From positions 157,885,241 through 157,949,240 of the forward strand of contig OX422221.1 in the NCBI GenBank assembly GCA_949130495.1: DNA of 64,000 nucleotides, read 5' to 3'. The notes under the pieces were generated by a model. It did no database searches, was not told where the DNA came from, and saw only the letters and a list, made by a program, of their open reading frames with translations. The position numbers and the translations under genes were made by a program. Numbering within the stretch: the first letter of the stretch is position 1; each line of letters starts with the position of its first letter. Source of the DNA: Sambucus nigra. Its lineage: Eukaryota; Streptophyta; Magnoliopsida; Dipsacales; Adoxaceae. Positions 1 through 12,409 of this stretch are shown in pieces.

Positions 1-1176
1 TTTTAACATCCTGATATTCATCACGGATGGTCGATCTAGAAGGTTCTCGGGATGAGATATCTCAACACTTGAATGGAGATTGTAGTCGCTGAGATACTTT
101 GAAATTAAGCATCGAGGAATGGCCCGAGCAGGGATCCAACTCATATCAAGTTTGAATGGTGGCACGGGTAGGTCGAGCAGCCTAGGATCATGGTAATCCC
201 ACAGGTAATGACCCTGTTCGAGTTACAGCACACCTAAGGCATTCAACCAACCTTGCTTGTAGCCCTCATTATTGGCATTCTGGATACGATCGTCCAAGTG
301 GTAAAGAGCCTCGTTGTAACCAGCCATCCAAAACTCCCTGGGCTATTTGTGGAATTGATATGTCAGTCTTTCCAGCTGCTCATGGAGACTTTTGATGAAG
401 AGTTCCTTATTCTCCAAGACTGACTGCTGCACAGAAAGATGCTCTTCCAGGTCCCTGATCTTCTTTGACATTTCAGCCAACGCCTGGTTCTTTGTCATTA
501 ATTGGAAGGCTTGGTTCTCTAAGGCAGATTGAGTCCTCCGTTCCTCGATAGGAATTCGAGCTGCTCTTGCTCGTCCCCGAGGAGCTCTTGCTCGTCCACG
601 AGAAGATGTAGAGGGACCATCTCTCTTCAAGGTCTCCAATTCGTCCCTTAAGTTGGCATTCTCGACCTCCAAGAATGATAATCCCTCATCATTCACTGGG
701 ATCAAGGCGTTTAAAGTGGAAGCTGCAGACTTCAACTGAGACAACTCTTTTTGCAGGTTGTTATTTTCTTGCTCTAATAGTTCAGCTATTTGTCTGCACT
801 CCTCGACCTCACCCCTCAGAGTTCTCTCCCTCACCTCGTAGCCAGCAAAACGCTTCTCGTACCCCTTGTCAGCATTGAGTTGCTGATACTTCTTCTCATA
901 CCCCTCGTGCAAAAGGGCAGTGGATTCTTTGTATTGTTGCTGAAGGTCTTCAAGAATGCCTTGGAGATCCTCGATCATATCATAATAAGCCACATTATTG
1001 GCCACTGCACGATTAAGCAGGGTCTTCAAATATTGGTAGGCCTCAACCGCCTGTTCCGAAGCATCTTGGCCGAGGATGTCGATAATTTGTGCTGCACTCA
1101 AATCTGTGTGACCAGCCTTAAAATAATCATTGCATTGCCTCAACAGCTTTCTATCATGAGCAGATAGTAATTCCAT
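1..1176 (-). pseudogene. Antisense coiled-coil ORF of element A, broken by two stops
   Basis: Starts at ATG 1176 in a good context (ccaggATGG) and is open for 277 codons to a TAG at 345-343. The same frame then continues in coding-like fashion to the window edge, interrupted once more by TAA at 225-223. The open part is mostly a long Glu/Gln/Leu-rich coiled coil (about residues 55-175 and 225-275) with an Arg/Ala-rich basic patch (RGRARAPRGRARAA) in the middle. After the first stop the frame encodes AGYNEAL and later GYKQGWLNAL. The downstream end of the neighbouring gene has an equivalent pair (SAGWDKGL, FRDGWDAAL), so the two are probably related. Function unknown. It could be a second antisense gene or a duplicated 3' half of the first. 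Confidence 0.6.
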
Positions 1177-1356
1177 CCTGGCCAGAAACTAGTAGAGAAA
1201 GAAGAAGCAGTAATCAATAAAAGTACCAACTAAGCATGAAGAAGAGACAACAGTATGCAAGAACAAAAGTTTAAGTTTTATTATATCAAGGTTCAGAGTT
1301 ACATGTTCATGGTTACATTTGACAAAAGAAAAATATAAAGAGAAACCCGAACAACT
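1177..1356 (-). terminator. Spacer with a polyadenylation signal for the antisense gene
   Basis: This 180-bp gap between the two antisense reading frames contains AATAAA on the minus strand (complement of 1277-1282), about 75 nt past the stop of the upstream gene. That placement suits a 3' end for the 1357-3538 gene. No coding is seen here. Whether the 1-1176 frame has its own promoter or is read through is not visible. Confidence 0.4.
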
Positions 1357-3538
1357 CTACACCTTTTCCTTGTCTCCCAAAACCTTCTCGGGAGGCTGGG
1401 ACGAGGAAGTAGGTTGCTCGGAAGGAACAGATAGTAGCTGGGGAAGTGCTGGAGGTTGCTCGGAGGAAGTAGCGAACTGCTGAAGTTCCTCGGTAGCAGG
1501 CTGGATGGCTAGGGGATGATATCCCATCACCATAGAAGACTCTTCGGAGGTATCTTCATCCTCTTCTTTATCTTCAGGAGATGGAGGGGGACCAGGGATG
1601 TGTCGCTGGAAGAGTTCAGAATTTTCATCTACTTTCATCTCCTGTAGAGCAGCGTCCCATCCATCCCTGAAGTATTTGAGGCTGCCATATTCTACTTGTG
1701 ACATCATGGCAGCCAAGCCCTTGTCCCAGCCAGCGCTGAAAGACTTCTTGACAGCCACCTTTCTCTTCAACTTTTCCGAGGAAAGCTTCTCGGACAGAAG
1801 TTTTTCAGCAGTCTTCAATTTATTTTCAACCTCCTCCTTCTGTCGATTTACCTCCCGAAGCTGACCCAACTCTTCCTCAGCAACCTTGAGCTTATTCTCA
1901 AGTTCTCCAGCATTTTTGAGCTTCTTGTCAAGCTCTTTATTTTTCACTTCCAAGTCCTTTATTATCTTCTCCAACTCCTGGGAGACTTTAACAACTTGAG
2001 CCTTCTCCTGCTCGGTGGAGGCAAGCTTCTTCTCCCAAGTTGCCTTATCATCAGCATATTTTTGGCGAGAATCTTCCAAAGACTGCCTCACGCCCATCAA
2101 CGCTTCCTCTACACCAGACGATGAGCTTGAAGCTTTAATAGCTTCATCCTTCTTCAAAATTGTATTGAAGCAGCTCGCTAACTGTGAAAAGAAAATTAAA
2201 GCAAGTCAGAGACAGATATAACAAAGGAAAGATGAAAAGTTCAAAGTAAAAGGACTTACAGAAGCAATATGGCGAGCTGCTAAAGAGGTAACCATATCCA
2301 GAGAAAGGTTTTCTTCTATACCTTGGATCTCGGGAATGATCCAAGTCTTTATCGAGCTCATGGCAGAGCTCGGGGGAACGAAAGTGGGAACTCCACTAGT
2401 CGGGGGCTGAGAGATGGTGTCAGCCAAATTGACCGAGGAGCTCTTCTTCAGCTTCCTCGGGGGAGCAGGAATAGATTCAACCAAGGAGGAACTCTTGGTC
2501 GGTGATATTACAATCACTTCTCCTGGAGCAGCAGACTTGATCAGAGCCACTGGGGGCTTCTCGACAACCTTCACAACAGGGGCAGCCGAGGAAGGTGCAT
2601 CAGTCTTCTTTGCCCCCTCCCCTGGGAGGTCAATCTTACTTCTTTTTGCCTCTCCAACACCAGAGGCAGGTTTCTCGAATAAGGTGGGAGGTCTTCTTTT
2701 CTTCATCCTTTCACTTAAAGGAATATGTGATTCATACGAAGAACTGGTAGAAGCTGGTACTGGCTCTGCGTCACTTATCACCGGACGAGCAGTGAAAGAA
2801 GTGGTGTAGCTCTTGTACTGCAGCAGATACGAGGCTGACCTAATGTGCTCGTCGGCAACACTCTGATGAAAACTCCAGATAAGTTTTAAGTGCCTTATAT
2901 TCACGTCTGCTTCTTTTGGACACTTTCTTTTGCTATCAACTGCAAATAAATAAACATTAAAATATCAGTGGCACATTTTATCAAACATAGAAGAAGCATA
3001 ATTTCAAAATAAATAAAATGAAATAAAAATAACCTATCCCATTGCCATAGGGAGGGCATCTGGGACCCTGATACACTTCATCTCCTGATAAAGGAGCATG
3101 TTGCCAATTTTTTATAACAACTCCGTGCTCAAAATAATTCCTATTAGCATTTAGGAGATTGACCACTAAAGCCCTATTTAAAAATCTAGTTTTTAAATAA
3201 AAAGTGTTATCACCCACTGCCCATCTATAAGAAAACATGATTTCTGGAATTCCTATGCGAGTTCCATGAATTTGATTTAACCTATGCACCCCATTAACTA
3301 TTCTCCATGTATTGGGGGCTATTCTTGCAGGAACAACGTCAAAATATTGACAAAATTCCAGACAAAGAGGATTGGGAGGAAAAGAAAATCCACACTCAGC
3401 GACAAAGAGGCTGGGGAACCAATGTCCCTCAGCCAAACGAAAATAGTCAGAAGGCTCAGAAAGCTCTTCCAGAACAACCCAGGAGGGAATAGAAAAATCA
3501 GAGCGAAACTTATCAAGAGATTCAACAGGGTAAACCAT
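1357..3538 (-). CDS. Antisense three-exon gene of element A (gypsy-type N-terminal domain plus coiled coil)
   Basis: Three frames on the minus strand join through two short introns with canonical ends: exon 1 3538-3034, intron 3033-2940, exon 2 2939-2260, intron 2259-2182, exon 3 2181-1357. Both acceptors follow pyrimidine-rich tracts (TTTGCAG, TTTTCACAG), and donor two is GTAAGT. Joined lengths give 669 codons with no stop. Residues about 44-85 carry the FxFPPNPLCxEF and APNTWRIVNG signature of plant gypsy-associated antisense proteins (PF04195-like). Exon 2 is Pro/Ser/Lys-rich and probably disordered. Exon 3 has a coiled coil (about 415-540), then SAGWDKGL and FRDGWDAAL, then an acidic Pro-rich tail. 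The antisense gene of element B has the same order. Role unknown. Nothing indicates a catalytic activity, so a structural or nucleic-acid-binding protein is only a guess. An uninterrupted frame amid decayed elements is notable. Confidence 0.7.
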
Positions 3539-3701
3539 GGTGAATAAAGGAAATGAAGAAGAAGGAAGAAGATCTTACAGAAAAAGAGTGGATCTGTCGA
3601 CAACGAACGGTGAAAAGGACGAACGCACAAGAGAGTAAGATAATGGAAAACTCGAAAATACAAATTTGAAAAGGTAGAAGACGATGGGAGTGTCTGTGAC
3701 G

Positions 3702-3710
3702 CTTAAATAC
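3702..3710 (-). promoter_or_regulatory. Possible TATA box of the antisense gene
   Basis: On the minus strand this reads GTATTTAAG, about 165 nt upstream of the ATG at 3538. A similar TATATTTAAG lies upstream of the antisense gene of element B (about 24734-24745). Position and resemblance suggest a promoter. No transcript evidence is available. Confidence 0.4.
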
Positions 3711-3965
3711 CTTGCCTTGGAAAAAAGAAAAAGTAATGATTACAAAAAGAAACGATTACGCTATCGACGGCTAGAAGGACAAAAAGTACGCGGAGATCGA
3801 GGCGGTTATAAAAATTCAAAAAAGCCTGATTCTACGAATTTGGAAAGAGAAATAAATACAAGGGAAACACTCCTAAAAATTAGGAGGACCATTTAAAGCT
3901 ACCATATTCCGAGAAAGAATGTTCCACACTCCTCAAATTTCGAACTATGAAACATTGGGGGCTTC

Positions 3966-4559
3966 TGTTGATACCAAATTTAGTCTGCTGACATGGATCA
4001 ATAAAGTGAAGACACGTGGCAGTCTACGTGGAAACAAAAAACACTTCCAAGGAACTCACACGCTCCGAGGAACCATACTACAACGAGGAACACTGATTCC
4101 CCGAGGAACTCATACTCTCCGAGGAACGAGAACTCTCCGAGGAACTCTTGAGCACCGAGAAGCTTAGGCGGTCCGAGCAACTCAGGCGGTCCGAGATGCA
4201 CCTCGAACAAAGCATTAATAGCAGGATAACCAACAGTTTGACTGTTCATTAAATGCTTATCATTCAGACGCATACGCTTAAGGGGCATTGAATGTATTAC
4301 CCTTTCATGTGTACATCATTTAATGTATTACCCTTTCACATTACAGCCTCAGGGCTATAAATACATTATACAATCCTCATTGTAGAGGGACCGAAATTTC
4401 TTGAGATAATTTATAATCGAGAATTACCATACAATCAACAATACCATAACAATAGACGTAGGCCATTCTTATAAGGCTGAACCACTTTAAAAATTATTTG
4501 TCTCATTTATTTATCTGTGATTGAATAATTAGATATGATCTAATTTTTTTACATCAACA
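3966..4559 (+). repeat. 3' LTR of element A
   Basis: Starts TGTTGATACC and ends ACATCAACA, giving the 7-bp inverted ends TGTTGAT/ATCAACA. It is preceded by a G-rich tract (attgggggcttc) that fits a polypurine tract. A TATA-like TATAAATA lies at about 4356. The left third is packed with variants of the word CCGAGGAAC (at least six between 4040 and 4160), a local short-repeat cluster typical of LTR enhancer regions. The probable target duplication after it is ATCAC (4560-4564); its partner is outside the window. Confidence 0.85.
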
Positions 4560-5295
4560 ATCACATTCTACTAACATGGATAATTTATTTAGCCAAATTT
4601 ATGCAAGAACAATATTTGCCTTAAGATAATAGGTCTATTCCTTTAGTGAAGATGGGTAAAATCGTGTTCCTCGTCTTTCGATCTACACGCTGGTGGTGAT
4701 GGTGGTGCGAGAAGCCTAAGATTGGTGGTTTTCTCCTTGAGGAACCTCCTCCTCTTCTACCTCTATTGACCTCCTTAGTTTTATATTTGATAATACCCTA
4801 ATGGTCTAGGCTAGTAGCTGATATAGCCTTAAGAATTTCGTGGGTTTAATTACTCCAAAAATTAAAATGTCTAAAATTCCCTCCCGAGATGTCGGTTTGG
4901 CCTAAAATTTCCCTGGGACCCAAACTAAACCATCAGATAGACTTTTATGACTATCTCGACCCTTCCGGACACTTTGGTAGAGTCGAAATGATCATATGCG
5001 TGGCTTATAAATTATTTACTTTTATTTTATAAATTTTAGTCCCGACCCGACTGACACGCGCGTCCCTACTTAATTTCTCATAACTGTCGTATTATTTACT
5101 CAACAATTTGAATAAATCCATAATCACATATTACTTTACTCACTAAGTAATATTCAACATAATTCACATCAATAAATACTAACTCTCGTCACGTTAGTAA
5201 TTATCTATATAAACCTGGATTAATTTTGAATAAATTTTGCATTTTTAAGTCAATTAATCCCATAATTAAAATCATTAAAAATACGGGGTATTACG
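4560..5295 (-). repeat. 3' LTR of G1, truncated by element A
   Basis: The minus-strand LTR starts at 5295 (TGTAATACCCC-like, here beginning CGTAATACCCC). It can be aligned along its length with 32950-33682, the matching part of the 5' LTR, with obvious scattered differences. It contains the block shared by all Del-like LTRs here (minus-strand GGGTCGAGATAGTC, 4949-4970). The remaining 1.3 kb of this LTR lies beyond element A, left of the window. Confidence 0.8.
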
Positions 5296-5914
5296 TACTT
5301 CCCCCCTAATAACAGAATTTCATCCCAAAATTCGAAAAAATATAGGTATACCTGGTAAAAATAACTCTGGATATTTATCACGCATCTCGTCCTCGCCCTC
5401 CCAGGTAGATTCCTCGGAATTATGATTCCGCCACTGAACACACACTAACGGTACTATCTTCGACCTCAAATTCCTCTCGCTACGGTCTAGGATAGCTACA
5501 GGCCCCTACTCGTAGGAATTATCGGGCTCTAGATCAATATCCTCTAAAGCAACGTGAGTGTGGGCTAACTCATCCCGAAGATATCTCCTCAGTGAAGAAA
5601 TATGGAACACATCATGAATCCTATGCAAGTGCTCCGCTAACCCAAGCCTGTAAGCCACTGGACCAATCTGCTCAAAAATAGGGAATGACCCTACATACCT
5701 CGGTGCCAACTTCCCTTTCTCCCAACGGCATTATCCTCTTCATAGCAGATACACGTAACAACACTTGATCCCCCATGCTGAATTACCTGAAGAACCTCTT
5801 GGCATTGGCGTAGCTCTTCTGTCTATCATTAGCAACCCGAATACGGCTCCGAATTATCTCAATCCTGACCGAGGTATCTTGAATCACCTCTGGCCCAAGT
5901 AGCTTATTGTACCT
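5296..5914 (-). pseudogene. G1 polypurine tract and integrase C-terminal part
   Basis: Next to the LTR the minus strand has a purine run (TTAGGGGGGAAG) suitable as a polypurine tract. The open segment 5709-5506 encodes the region following the integrase core in Ty3-gypsy elements, with recognisable APRYVGSFPIFEQIGPVAYRL and the HDVFHISSLRRY motif that precedes a chromodomain in chromoviruses. Upstream (5914-5710) the frame shows KLLGPEVIQDT and SRIRVANDRQKSYA, typical of the end of the integrase core, with a stop at about 5787 and a frameshift near 5715. It is cut at about 5914 by the inserted block and resumes at about 9330. Confidence 0.75.
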
Positions 5915-6189
5915 TGATAAGCACCCAAAACAGTACAGTTTACACTCCGAATAGACGTATTTTAGTTGCTAATTCTCGTTAATTTGGGTCTTATGCGCAT
6001 TAATATTTATTTTGTAGGTCAATTGTGTCTTGCGGATGTGAAAGCGATAAATCAAGTCAGATATGCAATTCATGGAGCTAATTCCTCATTCCCGTACCAA
6101 ACCCTAGCCTACCCCAAATTGAGCCTCAACTTAGCCCAAATTTTCATCCGAGCATGTGCTTTTAGTTTGTGCCTTTCATATTTTTCTTA

Positions 6190-6545
6190 GATTTTTAGTT
6201 TGAGTCGTTTTATTTTTAGGATTTATTTAGAATTTTCTAGATTTTATTTTCTATTTTTCTATTTCTTTTTAATTAGTGTGATTTTATTTTTATTTTTATT
6301 TTATTTTTATTTTTATTTTTATTTTTATTTTTATTTAGTTTTTTGTCTTATTTTTTTAGGATTAGTTTTTTGTGGAATTCATTTATTTTTATTTTTTTAT
6401 TTTACATTTTTTAGGATTTTAGTTTTAATAGAGTTTTATTTCTTTTTTTTTTTCATTTTTAATTTGTTTCTTTTATTTATAGATTGGGATTTTATTTTTT
6501 AGTAGATTTTAATTTTTAATTTTATTAATTTTATTTGTTTGTTAG
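6190..6545. repeat. T-rich low-complexity stretch (TTTTA-type repeats)
   Basis: About 350 bp dominated by TTTTTA and TTTTTATT units, with almost no C. A 100-codon frame across it (Phe/Tyr/Leu/Ile only) is a composition artefact. It is followed directly by the strongly A/C-rich stretch. Confidence 0.8.
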
Positions 6546-6569
6546 TTAGTTTTATTTTTAGTTTAGGTG

Positions 6570-7450
6570 TACAAATTAAACACTCACACTCCACACTGTC
6601 CTACAACCAAACAAACCACTCACACCTTAATACCCTACACCTTACTCACACCATAACATACACTCACCCTCACCTAACTAACATACACCCTCCCACATCC
6701 TAAAACTCCCACTTGATCTTCAATAATTCAACCCTTTCACTCTCTCTCCTACTCTATTAACATAACAACACCCACAAATCAAACCTCCATCTTTCATTAA
6801 CATAACCACAAACCATATTCTATAAAAAAAACCCTAAACCATTGCCACACCTCCAGATCCGTTTAACACCCCCCGAACCCATACCCGTATCAGAACCCTA
6901 CCAATAACCCTTAAACCCGTCGCCGACCCGCCATTTCAAGCCCCGCGTCAACACCCCAAACTCGACCCAGCAGCAACCCGCGACCGGACCTGCCTCAACG
7001 CGGGCCTACCAAATCGCAACCCAACCGAGCTCCGACCCCGGCAAAACCCGTGACCCACTCGCCTGAACCCGTAGCCTAACCCATCTCGAACCAACTCCGG
7101 CGCCCATGCCCGAAATTCATTTCACCTAGCGACCCAACCATCCTCGAAACCCAAAACTAACCGAACCCCATGTCTCATTTTCAAGCCAAACCCATTTCTT
7201 TACAAAACCAAAATCGTGTTCCCTTACGTGCCAATTTCCAAGCCAAGACCAAGTCAAATAATCCTCACATGTTTTAAACCATTAACCCTCTTTTCCCATT
7301 ACACCCTCAAACAACGACTTCCCACATGCACCTTCTTTAATCCAAAAATTTCCCTCACCCAAATCAGATTTTTGTGACCTCACACCTCTAAAACCTCATG
7401 TGCACACACCCCATGATCACCCACATTTTATCTATACCCAATTTACCCTT
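6570..7450. other. A/C-rich, G-poor stretch
   Basis: About 880 bp in which the + strand is rich in A and C and poor in G (runs such as cactcaccctcacctaac), particularly before 6850. No long frame, repeat unit or known element is visible. The sharp switch from T-rich to A/C-rich at about 6560 gives strong strand asymmetry. It could be an unusual retroelement leader; this is not established. Confidence 0.5.
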
Positions 7451-7639
7451 AGCGCCATGCCTACTATTTAAAGAAGATGAAGACCATTTTGGGAGAATGA
7501 GATTGTAGAGAGAATTATAGAGAGAGTTAGAGAGATAGGTTAGAGTAGGAAATAAATTAGGGAAATATTTTGTAAATAATTTTTATTTTTATTTTTAGAG
7601 ATTTGTGAGGATAAATTGTGAGTAATTCAGTCCAGAGAG

Positions 7640-8336
7640 GTGGTCGGAGATGACAATGGAAATATCCCAGATTTTCAGGAAGAAAATTATGATTTAGTTG
7701 GAAAAGATGATGTGTCGGTTGAAATTCAGGGAGCTGAACAAAATATTTTGTTGGCCGTGACTTCAGAAACAACTAACTTAGCTCCTATTCTCGTGGAGAA
7801 CACCCCATTGGTTCCTTCACAAATGAAGATACCACGTGTGGCTAAAAATTAAAATTCAAATGGAGTTAAGTCTTCCCCAAAGTTAATGGCTATGGAGGCT
7901 AAAAGCGGGGATTTTTTTTGGTAAAAGTCATACAAACTCAAGCTATATCCATCATTTAATCCAACACGATTCCATCGTATTAATAGGAAATAAACTTATT
8001 TTTCACAATGATCTAGCCGATGAAGAGTTATCCAAAATTAATCCTATTAGTGTCCAAATTCAAGACGACCACGACATTGATTTATTTGTGGATCTGACCA
8101 AACTTAATTCAGCAACTGTGGCGGATTCCAATGATGTAAATTCTACTGCGGAAAATGACAATTGGAAAGTCGTCCGGAAGCGAACGCGGCCTAGAAATCG
8201 TAGGACCTAAATAATTTTTAAATTGGCATTATATTGTAGTTTCTTTTTGCAAGAGTCATGCTTTAGTTCTTGTAAGTGCCCCTTGGGAGGCTTTTTCTCC
8301 ATCTATTAATAAAATAATGGTTCCTTTAAAAAAAAG
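7640..8336 (+). pseudogene. Possible LINE-like ORF1 remnant with poly(A) tail
   Basis: A 70-codon frame (ATG 7640) ends at 7852. A second coding-like stretch in another frame runs to the stop at about 8209, ending WKVVRKRTRPRNRRT. It is followed by an untranslated tail with CCCTTGGGAGGC and AATAAAAT, then an oligo-A run (about 8325-8334). That tail resembles the 3' ends of plant L1-type LINEs, so this could be an ORF1 fragment joined to a LINE tail without ORF2. I cannot find target duplications and no diagnostic domain is visible. A processed pseudogene is an alternative. Confidence 0.3.
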
Positions 8337-9329
8337 GAGGCTCATATTGGATGGATGGTGCTTGATTTCAAAGAAATTAGAGTTCAATTTCACTTCAAAA
8401 GATTGGGTTTGATTATTCTCTTCTCTTCTCTTCTATTTTATTTTATTAGCCTTTGATTATTTGATTATCATGTTTAATATGATGTTAGGCTAAATCCCCT
8501 TTCAAGGGGTGGGATTATCCATTAATTTGATGTTATTCAAATTTAATTAGTTTAATTAAATTAAAATTCCCTTTGATGATTAATTTTACAATCTTACTTT
8601 TAATTTATGCCTCGAGAGAGGGTAAATGATTTTTGAGAGAAAATCGAGATTCTAGTCTTAATTTTCATCTTAGAGTCAAACTAGAGATAGTTTTTTTCTA
8701 AAATGTGAAATTATTTCTTTGAATTTCAACTCTAATAATATTTTTATGATTTAAACTAATTTAGTAAATCGATCCTAGCGGGTGATTTGCTAGATGATGT
8801 TTAGATCTACGTTTTGTGAGTTGTAGGATTGTAAATTTAATTCTCTAAAAGATTATTATTAAAATTACATTTGCAACGAGAGTTGGTTTGTAATTTCAAT
8901 ACTAATTTGGGAAGTTTAATTTGAATAAATTATTTAAATAGATTAACTAAAAATTGCGGTATAATCCCATTCCTTGATTGTTCTCACATTTACTTCCTCA
9001 CTTATTCTCTTAGTTTAGTTAGATTTCACTTATTTTTCATCACACTTTGTAGTTAGTTTTGTTTAGATTTTTATTTAGTTCCTAGTTTATTTCACCTTAT
9101 CTCAAAAAATTGTTTTAATATTGAAAAACCTAAAAAAAAAAAAATGCAAAAGTAAAAAAAATATAATAAAAAAATGAATTACATGTGTTTTCGTCTCGTT
9201 TCACTCCTTTGATGTGTATTGATACCTCACTTCCCACTACACTTTATACTGTTATATTTTGTAGGTATTTGAGATTTTTGATTAGAGGAGACTTTCAAGC
9301 AACGACAAAATATACGCAAAAAGTCACTA

Positions 9330-9935
9330 GAGAACGACAAGGCCTACCATATAACGCCTCGAATGGAGCCATGCCAATAGTATACTGGTAAGAGTTACTA
9401 TAAGAAAACTCCACCACTGGAAGATATTGATCCTAGCCCCACCAAAATTAAGGACACACATCCGCAACATATCCTCTAACATCTTATTCATCCATTTGGT
9501 TTTCCCATTAGTTTGCGGGTGATAAGCCGAACTCAATCGTAATTCCGTACCCATGGCCTCTTAAAAGCTCTCCCAAAATTTGGACACAAAAATCTTTTCC
9601 CAGATGGAAACAATATCAGGGGGCACCCCATGAAGTCTTACTATCTCGGCAATGAAGATCTGAGCGTACCTCCCCATAGTATAATGGCTCCGGACTGGAA
9701 GAAAATGAGATACCTTGGTCAGCCGATCCACAATCACCCATATGCAATTATGACCTTTCTGCAATGTCGGCAACCCTATGGTGAAATCCATGGAAATGCT
9801 CTCCCATTTCCACATAGGGATCTCCAATGGATGTAGGAGCCCAGACAGTTTTTAGTAGTCCACTTTTACCCGATGACAAGTGGAACATTTTGAAACAAAC
9901 TCAACGATGTCCTTCTTCATTCCAGTCCACTAGTA
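9330..9935 (-). pseudogene. G1 integrase: zinc-binding region and catalytic core
   Basis: On the minus strand from about 9935: GMKKDIVEFV, the zinc-binding CSTCH, then LHPLEIPMWKWE, SMDFTIGLP (first catalytic Asp) and DRLTKVSHFLPV, then after a frameshift AYHPQTNGKTKWMN, where the expected second part of the core (HPQTDGQSE in the family) has lost the catalytic Glu context. Stops interrupt it at several places. The N-terminal end is cut by solo LTR S and continues at 28162. The C-terminal end is cut by the 3.4-kb block and continues at 5914. Confidence 0.8.
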
Positions 9936-9940
9936 CTGTC

Positions 9941-11442
<1,502 letters not shown>

Positions 11443-12407
11443 TGATATGCTCCAAGTGTCACCTCGACTCAGAGACATCAACCTCGGCCGAGGACATGGC
11501 TGACATTGGAAGAGCCTTGTATCGGTGACCAACAACCTCGGTCAAAGCAGGGTCGGCCCTGGCCGACACCACTACAAACCTCATCAAGGGGAGGCTGCAT
11601 GTATCATAAGGGTCAGCAGCTCTTCAGTTTACTTGGTAATGACAACCTCGGCCAGGTGTAGGTCGAGGTTACGAGGATACATACCTTTATCAAGGACAAA
11701 CCCATCAATGAATCAACTGATGTTCCAGGCACAGTCCAGCTTAACCTCGGCCCAGGCCGACCTCAATACTTGCCTCGGCTTCACTAAAGCCGGGACCATA
11801 ATGACTCATCTCGAATTATATGGACAACTGGACCTTACCAGCCTCGGCCTCTTCCAGGCCGAGGTCAAGACTAAGCATCGAGGCCGAGCTCTTATTGGCA
11901 TATGTTTGGACAAGGACACGTGGACACAATTCAGTTATAACAAAATCATTCCCCTCACGTGGGGAGAATATTTCATCATCATTCTCTACCTGTGACAGTG
12001 ACATATGTCTTCATCAGATTGGCTAGATCAACACACACATGCTCATTGCATGCATAGGGGTACACTACACCCCCCAGGTACTATATATAGAGGTTATCCT
12101 CTACCTTGCAAAATGATCCAAAAATAGAACCCTAGCTGAAACTCTGTTTAAATACACAGTAGAGAGAGAGAGAGAGAGAGAAAGCTTGAGAGATTGTATC
12201 TATGGCCATTAGATCCCTCATACAGTGATATACATAATACACTTGCACAGTGGACGTAGGCCTGATTGGCTGAACCACTTATATTCCGGTGTTGAGTCCA
12301 CTTCTCCTCACCTCCTTATACTATGTATATACCTTTATACTTCCATTGTTAATACTGAATTGAGCTCACAAACACCTTGAAGGGTGGTGCTGTTTTCAGC
12401 ACCATCA
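11443..12407 (+). repeat. 5' LTR of element B
   Basis: TGATATGC to ACCATCA, 965 bp. A TATA box (ACTATATATAG) lies at about 12081, followed by a (GA)n tract at 12162-12181. The first half is studded with CCTCGGCC and its complement, including the perfect palindrome CCTCGGCCGAGG at about 11481. These short repeats are probable enhancer-type sequences. Predicted frames in the LTR (such as 11525-11995) are not supported. Confidence 0.92.
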
Positions 12408-12409
12408 TT

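Larger units (their letters stand above)
1..4559 (+). mobile_element. Element A: 3' part of a Tat/Ogre-type Ty3-gypsy retrotransposon
   Basis: The right end is a clear + strand 3' LTR (3966-4559) preceded by a short G-rich polypurine tract. Everything left of it in the window (1-3965) is filled with genes on the opposite strand. In Ty3-gypsy elements of the Tat lineage, extra antisense ORFs between pol and the 3' LTR are known, and the N-terminal domain of the 1357-3538 gene resembles the putative gypsy-type transposon family (Pfam PF04195). The gag-pol part and the 5' LTR must lie left of the window. The element sits inside the 3' LTR of element G1: the sequence resumes at 4560 and matches the 5' LTR of G1 around 32950. 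Lineage assignment is inference from layout and antisense gene content, because no pol is visible here. Confidence 0.75.
5915..9325. mobile_element. Unclassified insertion of about 3.4 kb in the G1 integrase
   Basis: The block separates two adjoining pieces of the G1 integrase (GMAPFEALYGR ends at about 9340; KLLGPEVI starts at about 5905). It begins TGATAAGCACCC, a plausible LTR start. The phrase TATTTTGTAGGT recurs near both ends (about 6010 and 9257), but I cannot align terminal repeats, and no gag-pol, primer site or clear target duplication is visible. Inside are a T-rich stretch, an A/C-rich stretch, a LINE-like remnant and about 1 kb of AT-rich DNA (8340-9325). It may be a decayed non-autonomous LTR element. 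The right boundary is uncertain by some tens of bases. Confidence 0.5.

Noticed and set aside
6200..6502. 100-codon Phe/Tyr/Leu-rich ORF resembling a membrane protein
   Set aside because: It arises from a T-rich low-complexity tract with TTTTTA units.
11525..12026. Overlapping ORFs of 62-156 codons in the 5' LTR of B
   Set aside because: They lie across the LTR, are not maintained in the 3' LTR copy, and are explained by its CCTCGG-rich composition.
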